Of a DNA stretch of 64,000 nucleotides, positions 1 to 11,639 are shown piece after piece. The stretch lies in contig NZ_JAPEOX010000002.1 of NCBI RefSeq assembly GCF_026340675.1, positions 2,108,001 through 2,172,000 on the forward strand. The letters are read 5' to 3'. The notes under the pieces were generated by a model. The model did no database searches, was not told the DNA's origin, and worked only from the letters and a program-made list of their open reading frames with translations. The translations under genes and the position numbers were made by a program. This stretch comes from Streptomyces sp. NBC_01264 (lineage in GTDB: Bacteria; Actinomycetota; Actinomycetes; Streptomycetales; Streptomycetaceae). How positions within the stretch are numbered: the first letter of the stretch is position 1; each line of letters begins with the position of its first letter.

Positions 1-33
1 CGGCACGAAGGAAAGAAAGAAGGGAGAAGGCCG

Positions 34-759
34 ATGATGCTCACCGAATGGGAGATGGCCGGGCACCTGGTCGCGGCGCTCGGATTCGGGGCGGCCATCG
101 GCCTGGAACGGCAGTGGCGGGCCCGGATGGCGGGCCTGCGGACCAACGCCCTGGTGGCGGGCGGGGCCGCGCTGTTCGTACTGCTCTCGCAGTACGGGTT
201 CATGAGCGAGGTCTCGGAGGTCCAGTACGACGGCTCGCGGGTCGCCGCCCAGATCGTCTCGGGGATCGGTTTCCTGGGCGCCGGCGTGATCATGCGCGAC
301 GGGCTGAGCGTCCGGGGACTGAACACGGCCGCCACCCTGTGGTGTTCGGCGGCCGTGGGCTGCCTGGCCGGCACCGGGATGTTCGTCCTGGCGGCCTGCG
401 GCACGGTGGGCGTGGTGGGGGCGAACCTCCTGCTGCGCCCGCTGGGCCGGCGGATGGACCGCGAGCCGGGGGGCGGGGCCGAGGTGGCCACCGACTTCCA
501 CTTCGAGGCCGTGTGCCTGGAGGCCGAGGAGGCCCACATCCGGCACCGGCTGGTCGACGCGCTGGGCCGGCCGGGCTACCAGCTGCGCTCGATCCGCAGC
601 CAGGACGGCCCGGAGGCCGGCCTGGTGACGGTGTCCGCGCTGCTGACCGCCGAGGGCGAGGGGGGCCGGATGCTCGAGGAAGCCGTCAGCAACCTCTCTC
701 TCGACCCCTCCGTCTCGGCGGTCAGCTGGTCGGTGGTGCCCGACCCCTCCGCTGCGTGA
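34..759 (+). CDS. MgtC/SapB-family membrane protein
   Basis: A 241-residue protein. The N-terminal ~145 residues form several hydrophobic helices and contain the family-typical segment GAAIGLERQWRARMAGLRTNALV, with the conserved E-R-Q and G-L-R-T-N positions, followed by GIGFLGAGVI. The C-terminal ~90 residues are soluble and resemble the ACT-like tail of long MgtC proteins. MgtC family members sit in the cytoplasmic membrane and are linked to Mg2+ limitation and ATPase/acid homeostasis; the exact role here is inferred. GGGAGAAGG lies just before the ATG. An ATG one codon downstream is equally possible. It converges on the ngc operon and is not part of it. Confidence 0.85.
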   Translation: MMLTEWEMAGHLVAALGFGAAIGLERQWRARMAGLRTNALVAGGAALFVLLSQYGFMSEVSEVQYDGSRVAAQIVSGIGFLGAGVIMRDGLSVRGLNTAATLWCSAAVGCLAGTGMFVLAACGTVGVVGANLLLRPLGRRMDREPGGGAEVATDFHFEAVCLEAEEAHIRHRLVDALGRPGYQLRSIRSQDGPEAGLVTVSALLTAEGEGGRMLEEAVSNLSLDPSVSAVSWSVVPDPSAA

Positions 760-768
760 GCGGAGGCG

Positions 769-1701
769 CTACTTGAGGGTGGCGGAGGTCAGTCCCGCCT
801 GGATCTGCCGCTGGAAGGACAGGTAGACCACCAGCATCGGGATCATCGCGATGGTCACACCGGCGAACAGCACCGGCAGGTCCGTCTCGTAGCCCATCTG
901 GTACTGCAGCTGGATCAGGCCCTGGGTGAGCATGTAGCGCTCGGGGTCCGATCCGGTCTGCGGCTGCATCAGCACGGACGGCAGGATGTACTGGTTCCAC
1001 TGCCCCAGGACATTGAATATCCCGACGCTGATCAGGCCGGGCTTGGCCATCGGCATCATCACCTGGAAGAAGATCCGGGTGTGGGAGGCCCCGTCGATCA
1101 CGGCGGCCTCGTGCACGGCCGTCGGCAGCGTCCTGAAGAAGGAGTGCATGAAGAAGACGGTGAACGGCATCGAGTACGCCACGTAGACCAGGATCAGGCC
1201 CTGGAACGTGTTGAGCATGTCCAGCCGCTTCACCATGAAGAACAGCGGGACGAGCGCCAGGAAGACCGGGAACATGGCCCCGCTGACGAAGAAGTAGTAG
1301 ATCGGCCGGTTGCCCCGGAAGGGGTAGCGGGCCAGGACGTACGCGGCCATCGAGCCGAGCAGCATCGTCAGCGGGACCGAGAACACCATCACGATGAGGG
1401 TGTTGGCGAAGTAGCTGCCGATGCCCTTGTCCCAGGCGCGGGGGAAGGCGTCGAAGTGCCAGTTGGCCGGCCAGCTCAGGGCCGACTCACCGATCTGCAC
1501 ATCGGTCTTGAACGAACCGAGCACCAGCCAGATGAGGGGCAGGATGATCAATATCCCCCACACGGCGAGGAACCCGTGCGAGAAGACGTTGAGGACCATG
1601 CCCTCGGAACCGCTGTCGCGCTTCTTGCGGGGCTGCCCGGTGGCGGAGGCGCGCTTCTTCTCGGCTGCCGCCTCGCCCGGTGCTTTGACAACTGTGGTCA
1701 T
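769..1701 (-). CDS. ngcG: ABC sugar transporter permease, NgcG-like
   Basis: A 310-residue inner-membrane permease of the binding-protein-dependent carbohydrate importer class (MalG type). After a soluble basic N-terminus it has about six membrane helices. The cytoplasmic EAA loop reads EAAVIDGASHTRIFFQVMMP, with the conserved G at the expected distance. It is the last gene of a three-gene operon (binding protein, permease, permease), 12 nt downstream of the first permease. No ATPase gene is present; in Streptomyces these importers normally share the ATPase MsiK. The assignment to the N-acetylglucosamine/diacetylchitobiose NgcEFG system rests on the binding protein and gene order. Confidence 0.8.
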   Translation of the reverse strand: MTTVVKAPGEAAAEKKRASATGQPRKKRDSGSEGMVLNVFSHGFLAVWGILIILPLIWLVLGSFKTDVQIGESALSWPANWHFDAFPRAWDKGIGSYFANTLIVMVFSVPLTMLLGSMAAYVLARYPFRGNRPIYYFFVSGAMFPVFLALVPLFFMVKRLDMLNTFQGLILVYVAYSMPFTVFFMHSFFRTLPTAVHEAAVIDGASHTRIFFQVMMPMAKPGLISVGIFNVLGQWNQYILPSVLMQPQTGSDPERYMLTQGLIQLQYQMGYETDLPVLFAGVTIAMIPMLVVYLSFQRQIQAGLTSATLK

Positions 1702-1713
1702 CGTGGTCTCCCG

Positions 1714-2658
1714 CTAGAACTCGACGTGCTCGCGGCGAGTGGCCCGCAGCGTGATGGCGGAGAGGATCAGGGTGAGGACGAGCATCACGACCCCCATGGC
1801 GCAGGCGTAGCCGGCCTTGCCGAAGTAGAGGAAGTTACGCATCAGCACCGTCGCCATGACCTCGCTGTGGTGGTCCGGTCCGCCGCCGAACTGGCCCGAG
1901 GTCATGGTCGACACGAGGACGAACATGTCCATCGCGGCGATGCCCAGATAGACCGCGGAAGTCTGTACAGAATCCCACAGCAGGGGCAGCGTGACCTTGA
2001 AGAAGGTCTGGGCGCGCTTCGCGCCGTCGAGCAGGGCGGCTTCGTAGATGTCCTTGGGGATCGACTGCATCGCGGCCGAGAAGAGGACGAGGTAGAAGCC
2101 GACCCCGTGCCAGACCACGACGAGCAGCAGGCACCAGAGAACGAAGTTCGGCTCGTTGAGCCATTCGATGGGGTGGGCCGGATCGACCAGGCCCAGTTTG
2201 GTGAGGAATCCATTCAGCAGCCCTCCCTCGTCACTGCGGTACACGGCTCCGAAGAGCACCGCGAGGATGGCGAGGGAGAGGACCTGCGGGAAGAAGTAGA
2301 TCACCTTGTAGAGGGCGGAGCCCGCCACCCCCTGGACTCCGCCGGCTCCGCCGCGCCCACCGGCGTTCAGCATGAAGGCGAAGAACAGGGCGATCAGGAT
2401 GGTGATCGTCGGGACGAACACCAGGAGCAGCAGGTTGTGCAGCAGCGCGCCGCGGAAGACCTCGTCCTTCATGAGGGCCGAGTAGTTGTCCAGCCCGACG
2501 AAGTCGAAGGTCGGTGACTGACCCGTCCAGTTGGTGAAGGAATAGCCGAACGTCTGAATGTACGGCCAGATGACAAAGGTCAGGTACAACGCGAGGGGCA
2601 GGATGAGGAAGCCGGCGATGAAGCCGCCCCGCCCCTTGCTGTTTGCTACGTGGCTCAT
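1714..2658 (-). CDS. ngcF: ABC sugar transporter permease, NgcF-like
   Basis: A 314-residue MalF-type permease. Starting at the ATG at 2658 gives MSHVANSKGRGG, a short basic cytoplasmic tail followed by the first membrane helix; an upstream in-frame ATG at 2778 lies inside the ngcE gene and is rejected. The EAA loop is EAALLDGAKRAQTFFKVTLP. It should heterodimerise with the downstream permease and dock a shared MsiK-type ATPase. It lies 44 nt downstream of the binding-protein gene in the same operon. Confidence 0.82.
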   Translation of the reverse strand: MSHVANSKGRGGFIAGFLILPLALYLTFVIWPYIQTFGYSFTNWTGQSPTFDFVGLDNYSALMKDEVFRGALLHNLLLLVFVPTITILIALFFAFMLNAGGRGGAGGVQGVAGSALYKVIYFFPQVLSLAILAVLFGAVYRSDEGGLLNGFLTKLGLVDPAHPIEWLNEPNFVLWCLLLVVVWHGVGFYLVLFSAAMQSIPKDIYEAALLDGAKRAQTFFKVTLPLLWDSVQTSAVYLGIAAMDMFVLVSTMTSGQFGGGPDHHSEVMATVLMRNFLYFGKAGYACAMGVVMLVLTLILSAITLRATRREHVEF

Positions 2659-2702
2659 GGTGTCCGTCCCTGGTGTTTCCGGGTGCCCGGTGGACGCTGG
2701 TG

Positions 2703-4154
2703 TCAGCTGCGCTTGTTGTTCTTGGCGTTCGGGTCCTTCGTGGCCTTGTCTACCGCAGCCTGGGCCCGCTTGATCCATTCCTTGGGCTGGATGCGCTTGG
2801 CCATCAGCTCATTGGACGCGTTCTCGAGCTCGGTGCCCATCTCGCTGTACCAGTCGCCGTAGCGGTAGTTGAAGGTGTTGTCCCCGGCCGCCTTGAGCGC
2901 GGCGACGGCCGACTGGGTACCCGGGCGGAGCTTGACCGCCGGGTCCACGCCGTCCTTGAGGACGGTGAGGGAGTTGGCCTGCTGGGCGAACAGGGTCGAC
3001 CACTCGCGGGACAGCATCGAGCGGAGGAACTCCAGGCCACCGGCCTTGTTGGCGGCCTTCTCCGGGACGATGAAGGGCTCGCCGGCGCCGGCGCGGATGG
3101 CCTCGAACGGCAGCTTCGAGCCGGGCAGTACCGGCATCGGCAGGAACTGCATGTCGAAGTCGTCCGGGGTCTGCTTGAGCTGCTCGTTCTCCAGCCAGGA
3201 GCCGGAGGTGATGAAGGCGGCCTTGCCCTGGTTCCACTGGGTCTGGGACTCGGTGTGCGTCAGGCCGTTGGTGCCGGCCATCAGCAGGTCCTTCTCGACG
3301 ATCTCGTAGATCGCCTCGACGGCCTCCAGCGCGACCGGGTTGTTCGCGAAGGCGTTCGGCTCGAGGTTGTCGATCGCCTTCATGGCATCCAGGCCGCCCT
3401 TCTTGGCGATCAGGTCCATGATGGCGACGTTGATGTAGTACGGGTACTTGCCCTGGTGGGCCAGGCCGCCGATGCCGGCCGCCTTGGCCTTCTGGCAGAT
3501 GTCCATGAACTCGGGCCAGGTCTTCGGCGCGGTCCAGCCCTTCTCCTTGAAGAGCTTGCCCGAGTACCACAGGCCCCAGACCGTGTAGACGTACTGCAGG
3601 GCGACGAACTTGCCGCCGATCATGCCGCCTTCGATGGTCCCGGGCATCAGCGTGTCCCGGACCTTCTTGGCCGGGTCGTCGAGTGACGGGGCGTCGAGGA
3701 CGACGGTGAGGTCCGCGAGCTGGTTGCCCTTGGCGAGCACGTCCAGCTTGATCTGCTGGGCGCCGGAGTCGTCGACGACGTCCGGCGGGTTGCCGCCGTT
3801 GAAGCGCGGCTGCAGCTTGGAGGTGATCTCCTGGGTGGAGAGGTGCGAGGAAGTGGTGCCCCACTTCTTGTCGAACGCGGCTTCCCAGGCCTTGGCGTAG
3901 TCGTCGCCGTAGCCGCCCTTGAAGACGACCACGTCGAGCTTGCCGCCCTTGGCGACGCCGAACGGGTTCTCCTTGGTGACGGCCACCTTGGACTCGTTGC
4001 CCTTGGTGGTCTCGTCGGAGCCGGAGGCGCAGGCGGACAGGAAGCTCATCGTCGGTACCACGATGAGGCCGAGTGCCGCGGAGCGCTTGATCAGGTCCCG
4101 GCGGCCGAAGCCCTCGCCGTTGCTGTTCTCGCCGTGGGCGGAGGTGGATCCCAT
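2703..4154 (-). CDS. ngcE: Lipoprotein sugar-binding protein, NgcE-like (GlcNAc/chitobiose)
   Basis: A 483-residue solute-binding lipoprotein. The N-terminus combines a twin-arginine motif (GRRDLIKRS) with a lipobox LSAC, so it should be Tat-exported and lipid-anchored at Cys. The body is an SBP_bac_1 fold of normal length. The start is the ATG at 4154, preceded by GAGGAC; the longer reading upstream (to 4289) lacks a signal sequence. The sequence character, the two downstream permeases and a DasR-like site upstream together suggest uptake of N-acetylglucosamine or diacetylchitobiose. Substrate specificity is inferred from family resemblance. Confidence 0.8.
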   Translation of the reverse strand: MGSTSAHGENSNGEGFGRRDLIKRSAALGLIVVPTMSFLSACASGSDETTKGNESKVAVTKENPFGVAKGGKLDVVVFKGGYGDDYAKAWEAAFDKKWGTTSSHLSTQEITSKLQPRFNGGNPPDVVDDSGAQQIKLDVLAKGNQLADLTVVLDAPSLDDPAKKVRDTLMPGTIEGGMIGGKFVALQYVYTVWGLWYSGKLFKEKGWTAPKTWPEFMDICQKAKAAGIGGLAHQGKYPYYINVAIMDLIAKKGGLDAMKAIDNLEPNAFANNPVALEAVEAIYEIVEKDLLMAGTNGLTHTESQTQWNQGKAAFITSGSWLENEQLKQTPDDFDMQFLPMPVLPGSKLPFEAIRAGAGEPFIVPEKAANKAGGLEFLRSMLSREWSTLFAQQANSLTVLKDGVDPAVKLRPGTQSAVAALKAAGDNTFNYRYGDWYSEMGTELENASNELMAKRIQPKEWIKRAQAAVDKATKDPNAKNNKRS

Positions 4155-4287
4155 GCTCAAGTCCTCGCCTTCGTCAGAAGTGTGAAGGAGGAAGGAAAGT
4201 GCGACTGCTGCCGCCCAGCGGACATCACCGCAGGTCCCCGCCGTCCCCCCGTCCGGAGCCGCTCGTTTCGCGGTGACCCGGACGGGC

Positions 4288-4303
4288 ACAGGTATAGTCC
4301 ACT
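4288..4303 (-). promoter_or_regulatory. Candidate dre (DasR) operator upstream of ngcE
   Basis: On the minus strand the site reads AGTGGACTATACCTGT, an imperfect palindrome. It matches about 13 of 16 positions of the DasR-responsive element consensus (A-G/C-TGGTCTAGACCA-G/C-T). It lies 134 bp upstream of the ngcE start. DasR is the GntR-family GlcNAc-6P sensor that controls GlcNAc uptake in Streptomyces. The match was made by eye. Confidence 0.5.
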
Positions 4304-4408
4304 TCCGCTCCTGTGAGCAAGATCATGTACCGGTATGGGCCCCGGCTTTTCCGAGTTGAGACCTCACCGTCACCTGACCAGGACTGTCGGAGCCGCCCGC
4401 AAAAACGG

Positions 4409-4443
4409 AAGGGCCGTACCCCCTTAACGGAGGTACGGCCCTT
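4409..4443 (-). terminator. Terminator of acnA
   Basis: A perfect 12-bp stem (AAGGGCCGTACC / GGTACGGCCCTT) with an 11-nt loop lies 24 nt beyond the aconitase stop codon. It shields the downstream ngc operon from acnA read-through. The interval 4155-4466 holds only this hairpin and the ngcE promoter region. Confidence 0.8.
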
Positions 4444-4466
4444 TGGTGCCGGTATGCGCTGTGTGC

Positions 4467-7271
<2,805 letters not shown>

Positions 7272-7335
7272 GTAACCCTTACCAGCGGGGCGGCTGCGGC
7301 ACGTCCGGGGCAGATATCTCGATGTCGAGATAACT

Positions 7336-8475
7336 CTAGTACATGCCGGGGCCGCGGGACGAGGCACGCACCCTCAGGCCCGCCGGGACGACCCGCCGCC
7401 CGGGGGATTCCGCATGTCCGGATTCGATCAGCTTGACCAGGGACGAAACCGCCGTTTCGGCGATCCGCTCCGGATCGAAGGTGACGGTGGTCACGGCGGG
7501 TTCGTTCTCGGCGTACGCCGGATCCTCGCTGGCGCAGACCAGGAGGAGGCCTCCCGCCGCCGGTCCGGCGCCGGGGATGCCGATGCCGTGGCGCGCGGCG
7601 GCGGCCAGCACCTGCCTGCCTCCCGGGTCGTATACGCAGTAGACGGCGTCGGGGCGGTCCGGTCGCTCGTGCCGGTCCTGCCGATCCGGTCGGTCCTGCC
7701 GATCCGGTCGGTCCTGCCGATCCGGTCGGTCCTGCCGATCCGGTCGGTCCTGCCGATCCGGTCGGTCCGGTCCCGCGAAGGCTGCGTCGAAGGCGTGCCC
7801 GGCGTCGTCATGGGGGTCGAAGGGGATCACGAGCGGCTCCCGGCCCCGTTCGGCGCACCAGTGTTCATAGGCTGACGTGACCGCCCCGGTGTAGAACTCC
7901 CGGCCGTAGCCCGCGTGCAGCGCGATCCGCCGGGCGCCGGAGGCCGCCAGGTGGTCCAGTACCTCGCGGGCGGTGGCGGTGTGGTCGTTGTCCACCCATA
8001 CGTCGTCCGGCCGCGGATCGGCCGGGGGCCCGTCGAAGACCACCGGCAGCCCCCGCGCCCGCAGCGCGCGCAGCACCGGGTCGTCGGCCGGACTGTCCAG
8101 CAGCAGCATCCCGTCCACCGCCAGGGTGTGCCACAGCGGCTCGGCTCCGCGGTCGGCGGGCAGCGTGGTCAGGGCGTAGCCGTGGGCGTGCGCCGCCGAG
8201 GTGGCCGCGATGAGCAGCCGGGCGTAGTAGGCGATCCGCGCGAAGTCCCAGGCGAAGCCGGCGTACGTGGTCACCGCGATGCCCAGGCTGCGGTTGTGCG
8301 GGCCGCGCCGGGCCCCGTAGCCGAGGGCCCCGGCGACCTCGCGGACCCGGCGGCGGGTGGACTCGCCGAGGCGGCCGGTGCCGTTGAGCGCGTGGGAGAC
8401 GGTCGCGGTGGAGACCTCGGCGGCCCGGGCGATGTCGGCGAGGGTCGGCCCGGGGACCGGCGCGGGCGGGGGCAT
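7336..8475 (-). CDS. LacI-family transcriptional regulator with an 18-bp tandem repeat insert
   Basis: About 379 residues from the ATG at 8475 (GTG 8511 or an ATG at 8589 are possible longer starts; none has a good ribosome site). The N-terminal LacI HTH is clear ([20 protein letters not shown]), followed by a periplasmic-binding-protein-like sensor domain ending in [10 protein letters not shown]. Inside the sensor domain, between FAGPDRPD and [10 protein letters not shown], sits a (RPDRQD)n insertion encoded by five identical 18-bp units. The gene is divergent from the amidohydrolase gene and is a plausible regulator of it or of itself; the 8476-8603 spacer contains CCAACGTTTGG at 8586. The ligand is unknown. 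Confidence 0.8.
   Translation of the reverse strand: MPPPAPVPGPTLADIARAAEVSTATVSHALNGTGRLGESTRRRVREVAGALGYGARRGPHNRSLGIAVTTYAGFAWDFARIAYYARLLIAATSAAHAHGYALTTLPADRGAEPLWHTLAVDGMLLLDSPADDPVLRALRARGLPVVFDGPPADPRPDDVWVDNDHTATAREVLDHLAASGARRIALHAGYGREFYTGAVTSAYEHWCAERGREPLVIPFDPHDDAGHAFDAAFAGPDRPDRQDRPDRQDRPDRQDRPDRQDRPDRQDRHERPDRPDAVYCVYDPGGRQVLAAAARHGIGIPGAGPAAGGLLLVCASEDPAYAENEPAVTTVTFDPERIAETAVSSLVKLIESGHAESPGRRVVPAGLRVRASSRGPGMY
7674..7763. repeat. Five perfect tandem copies of an 18-bp unit
   Basis: The unit GGTCCTGCCGATCCGGTC is repeated five times without change over 90 bp, with a partial copy after it (7764-7772). It is in frame in the LacI-type regulator and encodes a charged RPDRQD hexapeptide repeat. 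Perfect identity points to recent or ongoing slipped-strand change in copy number; every copy gain or loss keeps the reading frame. Confidence 0.95.
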
Positions 8476-8603
8476 CGGGACGTGTCCGGATGCGCGAAGG
8501 GGGGCGGGCACGGCGCCATCGTACGGATTTCGTCGGCGGAGGCGGCTTCTGGTTAAGGCGTTAATCAAACAGCGTCCTGGCCACGCCAACGTTTGGAGTG
8601 TGC

Positions 8604-10571
8604 ATGCAGTCTTCTCCTTCCCCCCGGCCCCAGTCCTCGCCGTCTTCGCCGACCTCGCCGTCGCCCCTGTCGCGCCGGGGGCTCCTCGCGGCCGCCGGAG
8701 CCGCCGGCGCCGCGGGTCTGCTGGGCGCGGGGCCCGCCGCGGCCACCCCCGCCCCGCACGGCGGCGGGCGGAACTCGGCCGCGCTGGTCGTCCGCAACGC
8801 CTCGGTGTTCACCGGGGTCACCGGGCCCGGCCACCGGGGGCCCGTACGGGCCGTCGCGGTCGGCCGGGACGGGAAGATCCTGGCCACCGGGACCGACGCG
8901 GCGCTGCGCCGGTACGTGGGCCGGGACACCGAGGTGGTCGACGCCCGCGGCACCACCGTGATGAGCGGGATCCACGACGGCCACGTCCACCCGCTCGGAG
9001 CCGGCGAGCGCTCGCTGTCCCCCTCGTTGGAGAGCGCGGAGACCACCGCGGCCGAGCTCCTGGAGATCCTGACCGGCTTCCTCGCCGACACCGGCGGCGC
9101 GGGCGCCGAGCCCGACGGCTGGCTGGTGGTGGAGGACTGGAACCCGGTCGGGCTGCTCCCCACGGGCACCGCTCCGCACCACTCGGTGCTGGACAGGCTC
9201 CCGACCCGGCGTCCGGTCGTCCTGATCGGCGGCGACGGGCACAACCTGTGGGCCAACCAGCGGGCCCTGGACATCGCCGGGATCACGGCGGCCACGCCCG
9301 ACCCGGTCGGCGGCAAGGTGGTCAAGGGCGCCGACGGGAAGCCGACCGGCGTCCTCAAGGACGACGCCCAGGGGCTGGTGCGGCGGCTGATACCCGAGCA
9401 CACCCGCGCCGAACTGGTCGCGGCCTGCGCCGAGGTGCTGGGGACGGCCGCCGCGTCCGGGGTCACCACGATGATGGACGCCCTGGTGGGGCGGCACGAA
9501 CTGGAGCTGTACCAGGCGCTCTCCGCGGCGGGGAAGCTGCCGCAGCGGATCGTCCCCGCGATCCGGCTGGAGGCGGACCAGGCCAAGGACCCGGCGGGCT
9601 CGCTGGCGTACGCGCGGGGCCTGCGCAAGGAGTTCGGGGGCGTGCGGGGGCTCCGGTTCGGGATGATCAAGGTGTTCCTGGACGGGGTCATCGAGTACCC
9701 GGCGCAGACCGCCGCCCTGCTGGAGCCGTACCTCGACGGGAACGGCAGGCCCACCGCGAACCGGGGCGAGCTCTACACCTCGGCGGCGGACTACGGGCGG
9801 CTCAGCGCCGCCTTCAACCGGGCGGGCTGGCAGATGCACGCCCACGGGCTCGGAGACCGGGCGGTACGTACCGCTTTGGACGGATACGCGTACGCCCGGC
9901 GGGTCACGGGGCAGCGGGACGCCCGCAACGCGGTGGCGCACCTGCAGATCGTGGACCCGGCCGACCTGCGGCGCTTCGCGCAGCTCGGGGTCGCGGCGTG
10001 CATGCAGCTCCAGTGGGCCGCGCGGGACACCTGGACCGTGGAGGCGCTGCTCCCCTACATCGGGCCCGAGCGGCACCGGTGGCTGTACCCGGCGCGCAGC
10101 CTGGAGAAGGCGGGGGCACGGCTGACGGGTGGTTCGGACTGGCCGGTGGACGCCCTCCAGGTGTGGAACCAGCTCCGCACGGCGATCGACCGGCAGGGCG
10201 CGGAAGGGGCCGGCGAGCTGTACCGGGAGCAGGAGGCGCTGAGCCGGGACACCACCCTGCGCATGCACACCTCGGGGACGGCGTGGCAGCTCCGCCAGGA
10301 GCAGCTGACCGGCACCGTGGAGGCGGGCAAGGCGGCGGACCTGGTGCTCCTGGACCGGGACGTGACGCGCTGTCCGGTGGCCGACATCAGCGGGACGGGC
10401 GTACGGATGACCCTGGTCGGCGGCCGCGTCGTGCACGAGGCGGATTCGGCGTCGGGCCGGGCGGCTTCGGCCCGACTGGCCCGCGCGGCGGCGGCGGGCG
10501 CACGCCCGGCCTCGTACGCCTCGGTCCACGGCGGCGGCGGCAAGGGCCGGCACCACGCCTGCGGGCACTGA
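8604..10571 (+). CDS. Tat-exported amidohydrolase (YtcJ-like, amidohydrolase_3)
   Basis: A 655-residue protein. The N-terminal twin-arginine signal SRRGLLAAAGAAGAAGLLGAG predicts Tat export. The metal-dependent hydrolase signature HDGHVHP is at residues 124-130, and the C-terminal end of the fold is present (AGKAADLVLLDRD). This family hydrolyses amide or ester C-N bonds through a metal centre; the substrate is not predictable. The start is ATG 8604, with GGAG five nt upstream, preferred over GTG 8598. The tail after residue ~600 is Ala/Arg-rich and ends GGGKGRHHACGH. It is divergent from the LacI-type regulator. Confidence 0.85.
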   Translation: MQSSPSPRPQSSPSSPTSPSPLSRRGLLAAAGAAGAAGLLGAGPAAATPAPHGGGRNSAALVVRNASVFTGVTGPGHRGPVRAVAVGRDGKILATGTDAALRRYVGRDTEVVDARGTTVMSGIHDGHVHPLGAGERSLSPSLESAETTAAELLEILTGFLADTGGAGAEPDGWLVVEDWNPVGLLPTGTAPHHSVLDRLPTRRPVVLIGGDGHNLWANQRALDIAGITAATPDPVGGKVVKGADGKPTGVLKDDAQGLVRRLIPEHTRAELVAACAEVLGTAAASGVTTMMDALVGRHELELYQALSAAGKLPQRIVPAIRLEADQAKDPAGSLAYARGLRKEFGGVRGLRFGMIKVFLDGVIEYPAQTAALLEPYLDGNGRPTANRGELYTSAADYGRLSAAFNRAGWQMHAHGLGDRAVRTALDGYAYARRVTGQRDARNAVAHLQIVDPADLRRFAQLGVAACMQLQWAARDTWTVEALLPYIGPERHRWLYPARSLEKAGARLTGGSDWPVDALQVWNQLRTAIDRQGAEGAGELYREQEALSRDTTLRMHTSGTAWQLRQEQLTGTVEAGKAADLVLLDRDVTRCPVADISGTGVRMTLVGGRVVHEADSASGRAASARLARAAAAGARPASYASVHGGGGKGRHHACGH

Positions 10572-10651
10572 GGGGTGCGGGGGTTCCGGGGAGGAGCCCC
10601 CGCACCAGGGTGCCGCCGCCCCGTGCCGCCGCCACACCGGTCCGCCCCCGC

Positions 10652-11536
10652 TCAGCCCGCGAGGCCGTGGCGTGCGGCCCAGGCCGTGACGGCGGCGGCG
10701 ATCTCCCCGGGCCGGTCCTCCGGGCAGAGGTGGGCGGCGGCGCCGCAGTACTCGGTCTCCAGCGCGGAGATGTTCTCCTCGCTCCACGCCACCAGCTCGG
10801 GGCCGACCATCAGGGCGGGCGAGCCGTCGAAGTGGAGCAGGAGCTTGGGCACCTGGGGGCTGGCGGCCAGCCAGGCGTCGTACGCCTCGACCCGGGCGAC
10901 CACGTCCGCCGGTTCGCCGCCGATCGGCAGGGAGCGGGCGAACCGGAGCAGGGGGACCCGGCTCCCGGGGGTGGGGTAGGGGGCGGCGTAGACGGTGTGG
11001 TCCGCCTCGCTCAGCGGGTTCAGCACCGTCTTGCCGATGCTGTCCTCGATGAAGAGGTTCCGCTCCAGGATCATCTCCTCCCCCACCCCCGGGGTACGGA
11101 TCGCCTCGAACCGGACGCGGGCGGCGGGCGGGTACTCCTCCCAGGTCATCGGCCGCAGGATCGTCTCCATGAAGGCGAGCCCGCGGACCGTCCCCGGGTG
11201 CCGGGCGGCCCGGTCGAAGGCGAGCGCGCCGCCCCAGTCCTGGCCCACGAGGACGGCCTCCCCGATCCCCAAGGCCTCGAACCAGGCGTCGAGGTAGCGG
11301 ACGTGGTCGGCGAAGCGGTACTCCCCGCCGGGCTTGCCGGAGCGGCCCATCCCGATCAGGTCGGGGGCCAGGACACGGACCCCGCCCCCGATCCGGGGCA
11401 GTACGCCCCGCCACAGGTGGGAGGAGGTCGGGTTGCCGTGCAGGAAGACGAAGGGGACGCCGCCGTCGGGGGCACTGCCGGGGGCTCCGAGCTCCTCGTA
11501 GTACATGGTCGAGTCGAGTACGTCGATGACGGGCAT
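10652..11536 (-). CDS. Haloalkane dehalogenase (alpha/beta hydrolase)
   Basis: A 294-residue alpha/beta hydrolase. The nucleophile elbow is GQDWGG with D100; W101 next to it and N36 in HGNPTSS are the usual halide-binding pair, and the catalytic His is probably in AAHLCPED. These features and the length match the DhaA/LinB/DppA haloalkane dehalogenase group, which cleaves carbon-halogen bonds to alcohols. An epoxide-hydrolase relative is less likely because of the GQDWGG/HGNPTSS pairing. It is divergent from a MarR regulator across a 103-bp spacer that contains a perfect operator-like repeat. Confidence 0.85.
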   Translation of the reverse strand: MPVIDVLDSTMYYEELGAPGSAPDGGVPFVFLHGNPTSSHLWRGVLPRIGGGVRVLAPDLIGMGRSGKPGGEYRFADHVRYLDAWFEALGIGEAVLVGQDWGGALAFDRAARHPGTVRGLAFMETILRPMTWEEYPPAARVRFEAIRTPGVGEEMILERNLFIEDSIGKTVLNPLSEADHTVYAAPYPTPGSRVPLLRFARSLPIGGEPADVVARVEAYDAWLAASPQVPKLLLHFDGSPALMVGPELVAWSEENISALETEYCGAAAHLCPEDRPGEIAAAVTAWAARHGLAG

Positions 11537-11567
11537 GGGGACCGTCCCTTCCTGGTCGCATTCATTG

Positions 11568-11615
11568 GGGTCACTAACGTTTGTGACACCAACGAACTTA
11601 AATCGTTAGTGACCC
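11568..11615. promoter_or_regulatory. Inverted-repeat operator between dehalogenase and MarR genes
   Basis: GGGTCACTAACG (11568-11579) and CGTTAGTGACCC (11604-11615) are perfect reverse complements separated by 24 bp. They lie in the divergent promoter region, as expected for MarR autoregulation plus control of the neighbour. A related TTTGTGACACC sequence lies in the spacer. Confidence 0.7.
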
Positions 11616-11639
11616 GAACGCAAGGGGTACGATCCCGGC

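Noticed and set aside
48..776. Long Arg/Gly/Pro-rich reading frames antisense to or shifted from real genes (for example at 48-776, 1081-2517, 4225-5850, 8357-12121, 8565-11561, 38940-43223, 59569-61839)
   Set aside because: They are by-products of high third-position GC in the true genes, with repetitive Arg/Pro/Gly composition and no domains or ribosome sites.
7674..7763. Assembly collapse or artefact at the 18-bp repeat
   Set aside because: It stays in frame over five copies and flanking LacI sequence is intact on both sides; treated as real, though exact copy number could be misassembled.
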